NCBI GenBank assembly: GCA_016806145.1
Contig: CP063167.1
Coordinates: 1,174,501 to 1,238,500, forward strand
Source of the DNA: Variovorax paradoxus
GTDB taxonomy: Bacteria > Pseudomonadota > Gammaproteobacteria > Burkholderiales > Burkholderiaceae_C
DNA: 64,000 nt
Direction of reading: 5' to 3'
The position numbers and the translations under genes are program-made. Below, piece after piece: positions 24,839-34,354 of the stretch (position 1 is its first letter; every line of letters starts with the position of its first letter). The notes under the pieces were generated by a model. The model was not told the origin of the DNA and searched no databases. It saw only the letters and a program-made list of their open reading frames with translations.

Positions 24839-26467
24839 ATGGAAATTCCCGAAAAGCCCTCACTTCCCCTATCAACCGTACGCGCAGAAGGCGGGCCGCA
24901 CGAACTTCGCGACCACAAAGACGACATCTTCTTCGCGGCGATCGAGACCACCCGTATGCCAATGCTGGTGACCGATCCGCGCCAGCACGACAATCCCATT
25001 GTGTTCGCAAACCGTGCCTTCCTGGCGATGTCAGGCTACTCGAGTGAAGAGGTGCTGAAGCGGAACTGCAGGTTTCTTCAGGGCCCTGCGACCGACAGAG
25101 AGTCTGTTTCGACGATCCGCGAGGCCATCAAGTTCCGCCGGCAGGTGCAGATCGAGATCCTCAATTACCGCAAGGATGGCACGACCTTTTGGAACGCGCT
25201 GTTCATCTCGCCAGTCTATGACCCGCTCGGTAACCTGATCTACTTCTTTGCGTCCCAGCTCGATGTCAGCCGTCGCCGCGACGCCGAAGAGGCACTTGCA
25301 CAAGCGCAGAAGATGGAGGCTCTGGGGCAACTCACCGGCGGAATCTCGCACGACTTCAACAACCTGCTTCAAGTCATGTCAGGTCATCTGGACATACTCG
25401 GGGTGAAGTTGGAAAAGGGAATACTCGATGAGGGCACCATCCGTCGAGGAGTTGAGAACCTGCGTTCCGCAATCTCTAAAGCATCGACCCTGACACAGCA
25501 ACTGCTCGCTTTTTCCAGACGTCAACGTCTGCGCGGTCGAGTGGTAAGCATTAACGCGGTGGCACAAGGAATGTCCGAGTTGGCCGCGCGTACGCTGGGT
25601 GATTCAATCCACATCGAATTCGACTTGGCGCCCAACGCGGGGAATGTGGAGATCGACGTGACGCAGCTCGAGGTCGCCATCTTGAATGTGCTCGTCAACT
25701 CACGCGATGCAATGCCAGGCGGAGGGACGATCAAGCTGCGTACACACCTCATGGAGGTGGCGCCTGGCAGTCCCACGGCGTTCGAGGGACTGAGGCCCGG
25801 TCCGTATGCTGCTGTCTGCATCTCCGATTCCGGCCTGGGCATTGATCCGGCGATCCTGCCTCGCGTGATGGATCCTTTCTTTACGACGAAAGACGAGGGG
25901 AAGGGCACTGGCCTCGGCCTGTCGATGGTTTATGGTTTCGTGAAGCAATCAGGCGGCGCCACAACGATCGAGTCAGAGGTAGGAAAGGGAACGACCATCT
26001 GCATGTACTTCCCGACGGTGGGCAGCGCGCTGACTGACGACTCGGAATCCATCGTGAGGCCCAGCATTCGGGGTGGCACTGAAGCAATCCTGATCGTTGA
26101 GGACCGCGAGGAAGTGGCAGTGGTAGCACAAGGCATGCTGGAAGGACTTGGCTATTCGGTGCATGTCGCGCCCAACGCCAAGATAGCGCTGGACAAGCTT
26201 CGTGACCTCGGCCCCGACGCAATTGATCTACTTTTCAGCGACGTGATGATGCCCGGAGGGATGAACGGGTACATGCTGGCCAGGGAGGTACAGCGGATAT
26301 CTCCCGGTGTACGTGTGCTGCTGACTACAGGCTTTGACCGGGATCTGAGCGCTTACGAACCGGCCGCCAATGCCGAGTTTGAACTGCTCAAGAAGCCGTA
26401 CCGCCTCGCTGACTTGGCGCGAAGAGTAAGGGACGTGCTGGATGGTCCGACCGGAACGATGGGCTAA
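24839..26467 (+). CDS. LOV-domain hybrid histidine kinase (blue-light sensor)
   Basis: 542 residues. A PAS/LOV domain at about 28-148 has the flavin-adduct motif NCRFLQ (Cys77) and the later LNYRKDGTTFWNALFISP strand. The usual motif is GxNCRFLQ; here Lys precedes RNC. The dimerisation/phosphoacceptor helix has ISHDFNNLLQ (His171). The ATPase domain has NVLVNSRDAMPGGG, SDSGLGIDP and GKGTGLGLSMVYGFV. A C-terminal receiver has phosphoacceptor Asp468 in SDVMMPG. No membrane segment is visible, so it should be soluble. The HWE-like hybrid layout suggests phosphorelay within the protein. No partner regulator is adjacent. Confidence 0.93.
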   Translation: MEIPEKPSLPLSTVRAEGGPHELRDHKDDIFFAAIETTRMPMLVTDPRQHDNPIVFANRAFLAMSGYSSEEVLKRNCRFLQGPATDRESVSTIREAIKFRRQVQIEILNYRKDGTTFWNALFISPVYDPLGNLIYFFASQLDVSRRRDAEEALAQAQKMEALGQLTGGISHDFNNLLQVMSGHLDILGVKLEKGILDEGTIRRGVENLRSAISKASTLTQQLLAFSRRQRLRGRVVSINAVAQGMSELAARTLGDSIHIEFDLAPNAGNVEIDVTQLEVAILNVLVNSRDAMPGGGTIKLRTHLMEVAPGSPTAFEGLRPGPYAAVCISDSGLGIDPAILPRVMDPFFTTKDEGKGTGLGLSMVYGFVKQSGGATTIESEVGKGTTICMYFPTVGSALTDDSESIVRPSIRGGTEAILIVEDREEVAVVAQGMLEGLGYSVHVAPNAKIALDKLRDLGPDAIDLLFSDVMMPGGMNGYMLAREVQRISPGVRVLLTTGFDRDLSAYEPAANAEFELLKKPYRLADLARRVRDVLDGPTGTMG

Positions 26468-26799
26468 GTCCAAGGCGCATCGATAGCTTCACTCTCGCGC
26501 GATCATGCTCGGTTTTTGACTCCAACCCGATCGAAGTCCGGCTGCTCACGATCACTGAGGTCGAGGCCGGGGACGCGAGGTGCAGCATCGGCGTCGCGGC
26601 GTTTGGCGTATCGGCCCATCGGTTTTGAGGAAATGAGCGCAACGCAGCAGCACCGATGCGCCAGTCCGAGTGCGCTTTTTCAAGCGCTGACCAGGGTCCT
26701 CAAGACCTTGACGGCGGCCTCGGCCTCCGGCTCTGCCTGGCGCACTCGTTGAGCTACGCGGCAGTCCCACGCGTCGATGTCTCTCATCCAAGGCTAAGA
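26468..26799. other. Intergenic region
   Basis: About 330 bases between the LOV kinase and the marR operator. No gene, terminator or repeat was recognised. Confidence 0.4.
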
Positions 26800-26826
26800 A
26801 AACTACGAAGGAAAACTTTGTAGTTT
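26800..26826. promoter_or_regulatory. MarR operator candidate
   Basis: AAACTACGAAG, a 5-base spacer, then CTTTGTAGTTT: an 11-bp inverted repeat with one mismatch. It ends 26 bases before the marR start and overlaps the expected promoter, consistent with autorepression of the marR-hydrolase-MFS operon. Confidence 0.65.
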
Positions 26827-26852
26827 GGCTTTGTATCCGCTAGGATGGCCTC

Positions 26853-27302
26853 ATGAATGAGTCAGCGAGCGGACCTGATCGATGCGCGCACACCCTCGCT
26901 GCGGAACTGCGCATGCTGGTGGCCAAGCTCAACCGGCGACTGCGTGAGCAGTCGCATGCCGGCGATCTCACGGGCTCCCAGAAGACCGTGCTGCTGCATC
27001 TCGAGCGCGAGGGTCCGGCCACGGTGACGACCCTTGCGCGCACGGTGGGCGTGCGTCCACAGTCCATGGGCGCGACGGTCGCCGCGCTTCAGGGGGCGGG
27101 ACTTGTGAGCGGCGCGCCCGACCCTGCCGATGGGCGGCAGACCATCTGGTCGATCACGCCGGCCTTTCGCAAATGGCTCAAGGACGCCCGCGCCGCGCGC
27201 GAGGACTGGCTGTTCCAGGTCATCCAGACCAGGCTCGCCCCGCGCGAGCAGGAAGCGCTCGCGGCATCCATCGAACTCCTCAAACGCGTCGCCGAAGATT
27301 GA
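26853..27302 (+). CDS. MarR family transcriptional regulator
   Basis: 149 residues with the MarR winged-helix core: LTGSQKTVLLHLEREGPATVTTLARTVGVRPQSMGATVAALQGAGLV followed by the wing PDPADGRQTIWSIT. It opens a three-gene operon with an isochorismatase-like hydrolase (13 bases downstream) and an MFS transporter, and an inverted repeat lies in its promoter region. It likely represses the operon until a small aromatic or drug-like ligand binds. Confidence 0.92.
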   Translation: MNESASGPDRCAHTLAAELRMLVAKLNRRLREQSHAGDLTGSQKTVLLHLEREGPATVTTLARTVGVRPQSMGATVAALQGAGLVSGAPDPADGRQTIWSITPAFRKWLKDARAAREDWLFQVIQTRLAPREQEALAASIELLKRVAED

Positions 27303-27315
27303 AAGCGAACCCGCC

Positions 27316-27870
27316 ATGCCCGTCACCACCCTCGATCCTCGAACCGCCCTCATCATCATCGACCTGCAAAAGGGCATCCTCGCGCTGCCCGTCGCGCACG
27401 CCACCGGCGAGATCGTGCAGCGCGCCAGTGCCCTGGCGTTTGCCTTTCGCCAACGTGCGCTGCCGGTGGTGCTCGTCAACGTGGCAGGCGGTGCCAAGGG
27501 CCGCACCCAGCAGCAGCGCCCCGGCGGCGAACTGCCCGCCGACTGGACCGAGCTGGCCGTCGAACTCGACCGCCAGCCCCAGGACCACCTGGTCACCAAG
27601 CACACGTGGGGTGCCTTCACGAGCACGGGGCTCGAATCGCACCTGAAGGCGCTGGGTGTCACGCAGGTCGTGATCGTCGGCATCGCCACCAGCATCGGCG
27701 TGGAGTCGACCGCACGCCAGGCTTACGAACTGGGTTTCAACGTCACGCTTGGCATCGATGCCATGACCGACATGAACGCCGACGCGCACGCCAACAGCAT
27801 CGCTCGCATCTTTCCGCGCCTGGGCGAGACCGGCACCACGCAGGAAATCATCGACCTGCTCGCTCGGTGA
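27316..27870 (+). CDS. Isochorismatase-like hydrolase lacking the usual Cys
   Basis: 184 residues with the isochorismatase fold: Asp16 in LIIIDLQKG and Lys93 in HLVTKHTWGAF. The position of the nucleophilic Cys (G-x-x-T-x-x-C-V) reads GIATSIGV, with Gly126 instead. The TSIGVESTAR variant occurs in a subfamily of these proteins, so this is a family trait rather than a fresh mutation, but thiol-based amidase activity is unlikely. Its stop overlaps the GTG start of the MFS gene. Confidence 0.88.
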   Translation: MPVTTLDPRTALIIIDLQKGILALPVAHATGEIVQRASALAFAFRQRALPVVLVNVAGGAKGRTQQQRPGGELPADWTELAVELDRQPQDHLVTKHTWGAFTSTGLESHLKALGVTQVVIVGIATSIGVESTARQAYELGFNVTLGIDAMTDMNADAHANSIARIFPRLGETGTTQEIIDLLAR

Positions 27871-29111
27871 GCAGCAGCACGTTTCGCTCGCTCAAGGGCT
27901 ACAACTACCGCGTGTGGGCCGGCGGCGCGGCGGTGTCCAACGTGGGCACCTGGATGCAGCGCACCGCGCAGGACTGGATCGTCCTTACGCAGCTCACGCG
28001 CCACAACGCCACGGCGGTCGGCATCGTGATGGCGCTGCAGTTCGGCCCGCAGTTGCTGCTGCTGCCGCTCACCGGCTGGGCGGCCGACCATCTCGATCGG
28101 CGCAAGCTGCTCATGGTCACGCAGGCCACCATGGGCGCGTTGGCGCTCGGGCTGGGTCTGCTGACACTCACCGGCCTCGTGCAGCTGTGGCACGTGTACG
28201 TGTTCGCGCTGCTGCTGGGGTGCGTGGCGGCCTTCGACGCGCCGGCGCGCCAGACTTTCGTGTCGGAACTGGTCACCGAGATCGATCTGCAGAATGCAGT
28301 GGCGCTGAACTCCACCTCATTCAATGCGGCGCGCATGATCGGCCCGGCGGTTGCGGGCACGCTCATCGCCGCGGTCGGCACGGGCTGGGTCTTCGTGATC
28401 AACGCGGCGTCCTACGTCGCTGTCATCGGCGCGATGAAGATGCTGCGCGTGCACGAGCTCTATCTGCGCCAGCGCGCGGTGCGCACCCGCGGCAGTTTCC
28501 TTGAGGGCTTTCGCTATGTTTGGCGGCGCCCCGACCTGAAGGTCGTGCTGTTCATGCTCTTTCTGATCGGTACTTTCGGCCTGAACTTTCCGATCTTCAT
28601 CTCAACGATGTCGGTCACCGTTTTCCATGCGGGCGCTCACCAGTACGGCCTGCTGTCTTCGATCATGGCCATCGGCTCCGTTGCAGGCGCGTTGCTCGCC
28701 GCGCGGCGCGACAAGCCGCGCATGGGCGTGCTCTTGGTAGGGGCGTCAGTTTTCGGCCTGGGCTGCGCACTGGCGGCGCTGATGCCCGGCTATTGGCTCT
28801 TCGGCATGGCGCTGATCGTGGTGGGTGTGGCCGCGCAAACGTTCACCACCACGGTCAACAGTTGGGTGCAACTGTCGACCGAGCCAGCCATGCGAGGGCG
28901 CGTGCTGGCGATCCTGCTGGCGATCGTGCTCGGTTGCACGCCAATGGGTGCGCCCCTGCTCGGTTGGGTGGCCGACACGTTCGGGGCGCGTTGGGCGATG
29001 GGTGTGGCGGCGCTGTCGGGGCTGGCCGCGGCCATCGTCGGGTTGCGCTACCTCTCGACGCACCACCGGTCGTCGCAAGTGGTCACTTCCCGGGCAAAAC
29101 CAGGACCATAG
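27867..29111 (+). CDS. MFS transporter (EntS/MFS_3-like)
   Basis: 414 residues and about 12 hydrophobic helices. YRVWAGGAAVSNVGTWMQRTAQDWIVLTQLT at the N-terminus and DAPARQTFVSELV are characteristic of the MFS_3 group that includes the enterobactin exporter. The GTG start at 27867 overlaps the hydrolase TGA (GTGA). In a MarR operon it most likely exports a toxic or siderophore-like small molecule. Confidence 0.88.
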   Translation: MSSSTFRSLKGYNYRVWAGGAAVSNVGTWMQRTAQDWIVLTQLTRHNATAVGIVMALQFGPQLLLLPLTGWAADHLDRRKLLMVTQATMGALALGLGLLTLTGLVQLWHVYVFALLLGCVAAFDAPARQTFVSELVTEIDLQNAVALNSTSFNAARMIGPAVAGTLIAAVGTGWVFVINAASYVAVIGAMKMLRVHELYLRQRAVRTRGSFLEGFRYVWRRPDLKVVLFMLFLIGTFGLNFPIFISTMSVTVFHAGAHQYGLLSSIMAIGSVAGALLAARRDKPRMGVLLVGASVFGLGCALAALMPGYWLFGMALIVVGVAAQTFTTTVNSWVQLSTEPAMRGRVLAILLAIVLGCTPMGAPLLGWVADTFGARWAMGVAALSGLAAAIVGLRYLSTHHRSSQVVTSRAKPGP

Positions 29112-29763
29112 ACTCGAGTGGGGGCAGTCCACTCGGGCGCAATCAGCGATCTCGCGGTGCACAGCCGCCGCATGACTGTCGATAGCGTACTCCGGCATGT
29201 GTACTGCGTCGTCGCCAGTGGTCCGGTTGAACGAGCGTGGCCGGAAAAATTAGCCGCCAGCCCCTGCTTGGCCACACACATTCAGCGCTCATTTTTACAA
29301 CGAATCGACGGTTCAGGACACCGAGGAAGAAATTTCCGCGGAGGGTGATGTGCAAGTGTGGGCTAACCGGGCAAGAAACCGTCCTCCCCGCGGGGGCGGC
29401 GGACTTCGCCCGCTCAATCACCGCTCCGCTGCGCATCTGTTGGGCCCCGCGCATGAGACTGATTCCTCGGGCCCGGGCCGGGCCTCGGGTTCGGATTCGC
29501 ATCCGCGTGAGCGAAGGAGCGCGAAGGAGCTCCCTGGAAGAGTCGATGCGGTCAGTGATGGGCTGCAGGTTGAGCGTTGGTGAGTGCTCATTCGCGCGGT
29601 CGGCTTTGCAGTTCGCAAGCCGACGGTTGGGCCGTCGGATGGGCGCGGTCGTCTTCCTTGGAGCGTTGACGTGGCGGCCTCTGCCGGCCAAGCGGATGCA
29701 AAATGCGCGCTGAGCAGGGCCGCTTCAAAAAAATTTACCCCTCCATTCCCCTTTTTCTCAAGA
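29112..29763. other. Long intergenic region upstream of the KaiC-like gene
   Basis: 652 bases. Several open frames exist on both strands, but none has a ribosome site or protein-like composition. The last 40 bases are A/T-rich and are probably the kaiC-like leader, which lacks an obvious Shine-Dalgarno site. Confidence 0.4.
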
Positions 29764-31152
29764 ATGAAAAGACTGTCTACCAGTGTCGAAGGCTTCGACA
29801 AGATCCTCAACGGCGGCTTGTTCGAGGGCGGCGTCTATATCCTTGAAGGGCCGCCTGGCGTCGGAAAGACCACGCTGGCCAATCAGATTGCCTACACACT
29901 GGCCAAACGAGAGACTCGAACGCTCTACGTCACGATGTTGGCGGAATCTCATTCGCGCATGCTCCAGCACATGGGAGGACAGCTGTTTTTTGACCACCAG
30001 GAGGTCAATTCCAAAGTTTTCTACGTGAGCGGTTATCGGGAGCTGGAGCAGGGTGGGTTGAAATCGGTTGTCGCCCTGCTGCAAGGAGAGCTGGCGCGCC
30101 ATCGCGCGGGTTTGCTGGTCATCGACGGATTGGTTGTCGGCGGTCCGGTCTCCATGTCAGATGACTCGGTGAGACAGTTTGTCCATGAACTGCAAAGCCT
30201 AGTTTCTGCGATGTCCTGTACTTGCCTTGTGCTGACAAGCGGCAACGGCAATGCCCTGAGCGCTGAGCAGACGATGGTCGACGGGATCTTCTCGTTTGAG
30301 GACCACGCGTTCCACTGGCGCGCCGAGCGCCGCATGCAGGTGCGCAAGTTCCGAGGCAGTCAGGTCATCCGCGGCAAACACACTTTCTGCATCTCCTCAA
30401 ATGGACTGCAGTTCTTCCCACGGCTTGAAAGCTTGCCAGCGCCTTCGTCAACGGGAATGCTGGGGCCTGCTGCGTCACCGTCGGGGGTGCCAGCGCTGGA
30501 TGAAGTCCTACGGGCGGGTGGGCTTCTTTCCGGCAGCGCCTCTGTCGTCATTGGGCAAAGTGGTTCCGGTAAAACCACGCTGGCGTTAGCGTTCGCGGCC
30601 GCCTCCACTGCTCAGAATCCTGGATTGCTGCTGCCTTGCACCGAGTTGGCAGGTGATTTGCGGCGCATGGGCGCGGAGTTGGGGCTGGCGGTGGCCGAGG
30701 CTGCGGACCGCGGGGCATTGACGGTTGAACCGCTTGGTCACGAGGATGAGTCCATGGACGAGATGGGGCACAAGCTCTTGCGAATGGTCGATGAACTCAA
30801 GATCCGCCGTTTGGCTGTCGACGGCCTGGCCGGGCTGGCGGACACGCTGGCGTTTTCCGAGCGTGGCTATCGCTTCCTAGGTCGACTGCTGGCAGAGCTC
30901 AAGGCCAGAGGAGTCACCTCGATTTTCACTGTCGATCCCGCCGCACTGGCGGTTGCCGCCAATACGCCATTGGCGGAGGGGGTCGTCGGTTGGTTCGACA
31001 ATGCTTTCGTTTTTCAATCACCATGCGATGGTGACGGGGACTCGAGTAAGCGCATTCTCTCTATCACGAAGATTCGCGGCGGTCATGCCTCGCGGACGAC
31101 TGTTGATGTACATCTACCCTTGCTCGATGCAAGCACGCATACGAGCAACTGA
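29764..31152 (+). CDS. KaiC-like RecA-superfamily ATPase
   Basis: 462 residues with two tandem RecA/KaiC-type domains. The first has Walker A GPPGVGKT (residues 29-36) after STSVEGFDKILNGGLFEGG. The second has GQSGSGKT after SGVPALDEVLRAGGLLSGS. It is shorter than cyanobacterial KaiC and there is no kaiA or kaiB, so this is a KaiC-like signalling ATPase rather than a clock. A single-domain response regulator follows 16 bases downstream, a common partnership in proteobacteria. The start is the ATG at 29764; the open frame extends upstream without protein-like sequence. Confidence 0.9.
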   Translation: MKRLSTSVEGFDKILNGGLFEGGVYILEGPPGVGKTTLANQIAYTLAKRETRTLYVTMLAESHSRMLQHMGGQLFFDHQEVNSKVFYVSGYRELEQGGLKSVVALLQGELARHRAGLLVIDGLVVGGPVSMSDDSVRQFVHELQSLVSAMSCTCLVLTSGNGNALSAEQTMVDGIFSFEDHAFHWRAERRMQVRKFRGSQVIRGKHTFCISSNGLQFFPRLESLPAPSSTGMLGPAASPSGVPALDEVLRAGGLLSGSASVVIGQSGSGKTTLALAFAAASTAQNPGLLLPCTELAGDLRRMGAELGLAVAEAADRGALTVEPLGHEDESMDEMGHKLLRMVDELKIRRLAVDGLAGLADTLAFSERGYRFLGRLLAELKARGVTSIFTVDPAALAVAANTPLAEGVVGWFDNAFVFQSPCDGDGDSSKRILSITKIRGGHASRTTVDVHLPLLDASTHTSN

Positions 31153-31168
31153 ATGAAGGTCCGTCCCG

Positions 31169-31615
31169 ATGAAGCTCATTTTGGTTGTCGAGGACGAGTA
31201 TGGCAACGCGCAAATTCTCCGGCTCTTGCTGGAGACGGAGGGCTATCGCGTGGCCTCCGCTTCGAACGGAAAGGTTGCGCTTGAACTGCTTTCGGGCGAA
31301 GCACCTGCCTTGATCATTTCGGACTTCATGATGCCGATCATGAACGGCGGCGAGTTCGGCGAAGCGGTGCGTCGGGATCCCGTGCTTTGTCGGATTCCGT
31401 TCATCATGATGAGCGCTACTGACGAAGACGTCGTTCGAAAAATCTTTCGCGGCTACGACGCCTTCTTGGTCAAGCCTTTCGAAATCGACCCCCTCTTGTC
31501 ACTCGTTCAACGTCTGGTAGCCAATGGCCGTCCTCCCCAGCCCAGCAGTGAAGAGATCAGCGAGTCGATGAGGCACCTCATGCGGGGCATGAAGCTCCCC
31601 GGCCGCGAAGAGTAG
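31169..31615 (+). CDS. Single-domain response regulator
   Basis: 148 residues comprising one receiver domain: acidic pair VEDE (residues 7-10), phosphoacceptor Asp52 in SDFMMPIMNG, MSAT switch residue and Lys102 in LVKPFE. The short C-terminal helical tail carries no DNA-binding or enzymatic domain. It is the second gene of a pair with the KaiC-like ATPase and probably transmits its state to, or receives it from, a separate kinase such as the LOV kinase at 24.8 kb (inference). Confidence 0.93.
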   Translation: MKLILVVEDEYGNAQILRLLLETEGYRVASASNGKVALELLSGEAPALIISDFMMPIMNGGEFGEAVRRDPVLCRIPFIMMSATDEDVVRKIFRGYDAFLVKPFEIDPLLSLVQRLVANGRPPQPSSEEISESMRHLMRGMKLPGREE

Positions 31616-31709
31616 GCCGCACAGGCATGACCTCACAGATCAGCGCCGCCGCCTAGCGCGTTGTGCTTCAGCATAAGGCGTCCCCTGGGTCGGGGACCCC
31701 TGCGCTGCG

Positions 31710-32522
31710 CTAGGTTGACAGCGCCATCGTGGAGGCCCCAGCTGCCAGCACATCGACGGTGATCGCCATCTCCGTTACCTCGAGGGGGCCGTAGTTGGAG
31801 AGGAACGCGACATCAGCCGCGTCGCGTCCATAGGCCAATACGATTCGACCGCCTCGAGGTTCCGCCTGCGTCGCATCAAACGTGTACCACCGCCCGCCAA
31901 CGAAAGCCTCGAACCAGGCGTGCATGTCCATCGGCTCAAGTTGATGCAGGTAGCCGACCACCAGGCGAGCAGGAATACGCAAGGCACGGCACAGCCCGAT
32001 AGCCACATGCGAGAAATCGCGACAGACGCCGGCGCCATCTGCGAGGGTGTCAAGTGCATCGGTAGATCCGTCGCTCACTCCATACCGGTACTCCAGGTGC
32101 TCGTGGATCCAGCGTCGAATGGCTTCGACCTGGGCGTAGCCCGATTTGGTGTCCCCGGCGATCTGGAGCGCACGGTCCTCCATCTTGTCAGAGGGGCAGT
32201 AGCGGCTTTGAAGCAAATATTGGAGTGTGTCCGAGGGCAGGTCGCGCACCGCCACCGCCTCGGCATCAGGTGCGACGGCAATCGCGGCTTCGGCTTCCAT
32301 GATCATCTCGACCTCTATGCGCATGTCGCCTTTCGGTACAGTCAGGCGCTGACACAGGTTGCCGAACACGTCAACGTATTCCGTGGTTGTGACCCACGGG
32401 TGAAGTTCGTAGCGTTCGCTGACCATCCACTGCGCATCGCCACTGCGCGGACGAAGCATTGCGACGACAGGACAGTCGCTACTTACTCGCACTCTCATCT
32501 TGCATGTGGCGTGAAGTCGCAT
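31710..32522 (-). CDS. Transglutaminase-like cysteine peptidase
   Basis: 270 residues. An N-terminal beta-rich domain (the bacterial transglutaminase N-terminal region) is followed by the transglutaminase core with Cys167 in GAGVCRDFSH, His201 in MHAWFEA and Asp216 in TFDATQ. The full triad is present. No signal peptide, so cytosolic. It converges on the response regulator and stands alone; family members act as peptidases or amidases. The leader of the gene contains no recognised regulatory element. Confidence 0.88.
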   Translation of the reverse strand: MRLHATCKMRVRVSSDCPVVAMLRPRSGDAQWMVSERYELHPWVTTTEYVDVFGNLCQRLTVPKGDMRIEVEMIMEAEAAIAVAPDAEAVAVRDLPSDTLQYLLQSRYCPSDKMEDRALQIAGDTKSGYAQVEAIRRWIHEHLEYRYGVSDGSTDALDTLADGAGVCRDFSHVAIGLCRALRIPARLVVGYLHQLEPMDMHAWFEAFVGGRWYTFDATQAEPRGGRIVLAYGRDAADVAFLSNYGPLEVTEMAITVDVLAAGASTMALST

Positions 32523-33028
32523 ATTTCGTTCTCCGTGGAGATTGGCTGTGGAAGCGGCCGCCGGAATCTGGCTTCGCGTGTAACCCTCGCATATCGCCGA
32601 TTCTGTCGGTTGCGGCCGAGTTATCGAGTTGCTACCAACGTTTGCACCCGGAAAGTTTGGACATGTTGGTTATAAACCTTACGCGCTTCTCAGGTACGCG
32701 TTGCAAGAGCAAAAGCCATGCCCTTCCGGGGAAAACCTCCGCGAATCCTGCGATTGCTAGGGGCTGATGCGACGGACTGGGTGCTGCCCGAGGATTTCTC
32801 TCACTCGAGACGCTGGAAATGCATGGATGCGAAAAAGACGTGCACCCGTCAGAAGTCAGGACCCATCAGAGAGCTGCTTGAGATCCCCGCTCGAGCGTAC
32901 CTCAAGGGTTGAGGCCTTCGCCAGCATGGGAGGTCATTTGGCTTAGAGAAAACAATGCAAGAAGGGAAGCAAAAAAGTCGAGATCTTTTTGCCTTCTGCC
33001 ACTTGTCAACGCCAAGAGGCGCCGGAGC
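32523..33028. other. Intergenic region between transglutaminase-like and chrR genes
   Basis: 506 bases. Open frames are short and without ribosome sites. No hairpin terminator was recognised for the chrR operon, which ends at 33029. Confidence 0.4.
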
Positions 33029-33694
33029 TCACATCCCGATCAAGCTGGCCATCGCGCGTGCAATCGGGCTATCAAATTGCATCTTGCCCTCGACTGCGGC
33101 AAAGCAGATGCAGTCGGCCCCGTTGGCGACAGTCGGGCAATGATGGATGCTCTGATCCGCGGCATCAAAGTCACCTGCGCCGAATACCTCACGCCCATCG
33201 GCAAAGGCGCCGTGGAGCACCTGGGTGAGCTCGGTGCCTTTGTGGGTATGAAATGGCAGGTTGCGACCCGAGCCGATGCGTAACAAGAAAAGCTTCGCAT
33301 CCGGGTGCGCAGGAAGACGAAGTCGGCTCCACCGCATGCCAGGAGCGAGAAACCTCCAGGGGGTTGACGTGCAGGCCTCGAGCGCGCGAGGCCACGCCAT
33401 GCCGGCGGGCAACGAAGGACGATCGCCCCGATCGAAGGTGCGTGATGCTGCTGTTGGGTGAGTCGATGCCGGCCGATCGATCGTCGCGAGTGTTCGTGCC
33501 AGCGCTTGCGCGGACAGGGATGCAGGCGGCAGGTCCTCGAGTGTGACCCCACCGACCGCTTCAAAGAGTCCAAGCCGCTCCTGGCACTGAACGCAGGTTT
33601 CTACGTGAGTGCGAACTACGAGCGACGCGCCGATAGAGAGCGTTCCCGCGGCGAGTGATAGCAACAGGTCGTCAGCGGGATGATGGCGGATCAT
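33029..33694 (-). CDS. chrR: ChrR family zinc anti-sigma factor
   Basis: 221 residues. The N-terminal zinc anti-sigma domain has His5, His30, Cys34 and Cys37 (HVETCVQC), spaced as in Rhodobacter ChrR (H6, H31, C35, C38, recalled). The C-terminal cupin-like domain has HTHKGTE (His149, His151, Glu155) and a downstream His-His pair near 184, the metal site needed for singlet-oxygen sensing in that family. Its ATG overlaps the sigma stop by 4 bases. It should hold the ECF sigma inactive until photo-oxidative or peroxide stress. Confidence 0.92.
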   Translation of the reverse strand: MIRHHPADDLLLSLAAGTLSIGASLVVRTHVETCVQCQERLGLFEAVGGVTLEDLPPASLSAQALARTLATIDRPASTHPTAASRTFDRGDRPSLPAGMAWPRALEACTSTPWRFLAPGMRWSRLRLPAHPDAKLFLLRIGSGRNLPFHTHKGTELTQVLHGAFADGREVFGAGDFDAADQSIHHCPTVANGADCICFAAVEGKMQFDSPIARAMASLIGM

Positions 33695-34350
33695 GGTTGC
33701 ATTCCTTCAAGCAACTCGCGCAAACGCGCAAGCGCCCTTCGAATGCGCGACTTCACAGTGCCCAAGGGAAGCCCAAGCTCTTGCGCAATCTCTGGATGGG
33801 GGTGATCTTTGAAAAAAGACAGGCTCAGCAGGTGCTTTTGCTCTGGAGAGAGCTGCGCCATGGCCAGTCGTACGCGTACTGCATTCTGGCCAGTCCACAC
33901 ACCGTCTTCCAGAGCCGGACCCGGGTCAACCAACTGCGTCGCCAGATCCTCCTCGTCTGGGACCAAGGGGACGTTGTCTCGTCGCAAAGAATCCACCCGA
34001 AGATTCCTTGCGATCGCGAAGATCCATGTAGACAACGCCGCTCGCTTCGGGTCGAAGAGCTTGGCCTTTCGCCAAAGGCTCACCATCGTCTCTTGCGCCA
34101 GCTCCTCGGCCGACGTCTCCGAAGACCCACAAAGCATCATGTAAGACTTGACCCTCGGTGCAAAATGCTTGAAGAGCGCCGCGAAAGCCTGCCGATTGTT
34201 GGCGGCTGCGACTGCCTCCACCCACTCATTGAGTTGCTCACTGGTTGGCACTGCACCTCGTCGCTGCGTTTTGGGCACGCTAGACAGCCAGGGCAGCTTG
34301 GACACCCCCGGGTCGGGTTCGGGCACGACGAGTTCTTGAACGGCGCTCAT
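33691..34350 (-). CDS. rpoE: ECF RNA polymerase sigma factor (ECF11/RpoE type)
   Basis: 219 residues with sigma region 2 (FAALFKHFAPRVKSYMML, AQETMVSLWRKAKLFDP) and region 4 (LSPEQKHLLSLSFFKDHPHPEIAQELGLPLGTVKSRIRRALARLREL). Coupling to ChrR identifies the group that answers singlet oxygen. The N-terminus has about 35 extra residues before region 2. A predicted sigma-E promoter lies almost on the annotated ATG, so translation may start at the very 5' end or at an internal GTG. Confidence 0.92.
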   Translation of the reverse strand: MSAVQELVVPEPDPGVSKLPWLSSVPKTQRRGAVPTSEQLNEWVEAVAAANNRQAFAALFKHFAPRVKSYMMLCGSSETSAEELAQETMVSLWRKAKLFDPKRAALSTWIFAIARNLRVDSLRRDNVPLVPDEEDLATQLVDPGPALEDGVWTGQNAVRVRLAMAQLSPEQKHLLSLSFFKDHPHPEIAQELGLPLGTVKSRIRRALARLRELLEGMQP

Positions 34351-34354
34351 GCCT

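Noticed and set aside
29237..29713. 158-codon frame upstream of the KaiC-like gene
   Set aside because: Arg-rich, not protein-like and lacking a ribosome site.
31679..31698. GTCCCC/GGGGAC hairpin between the response regulator and transglutaminase-like gene
   Set aside because: Short stem and no T-tract, so not supported as a terminator.
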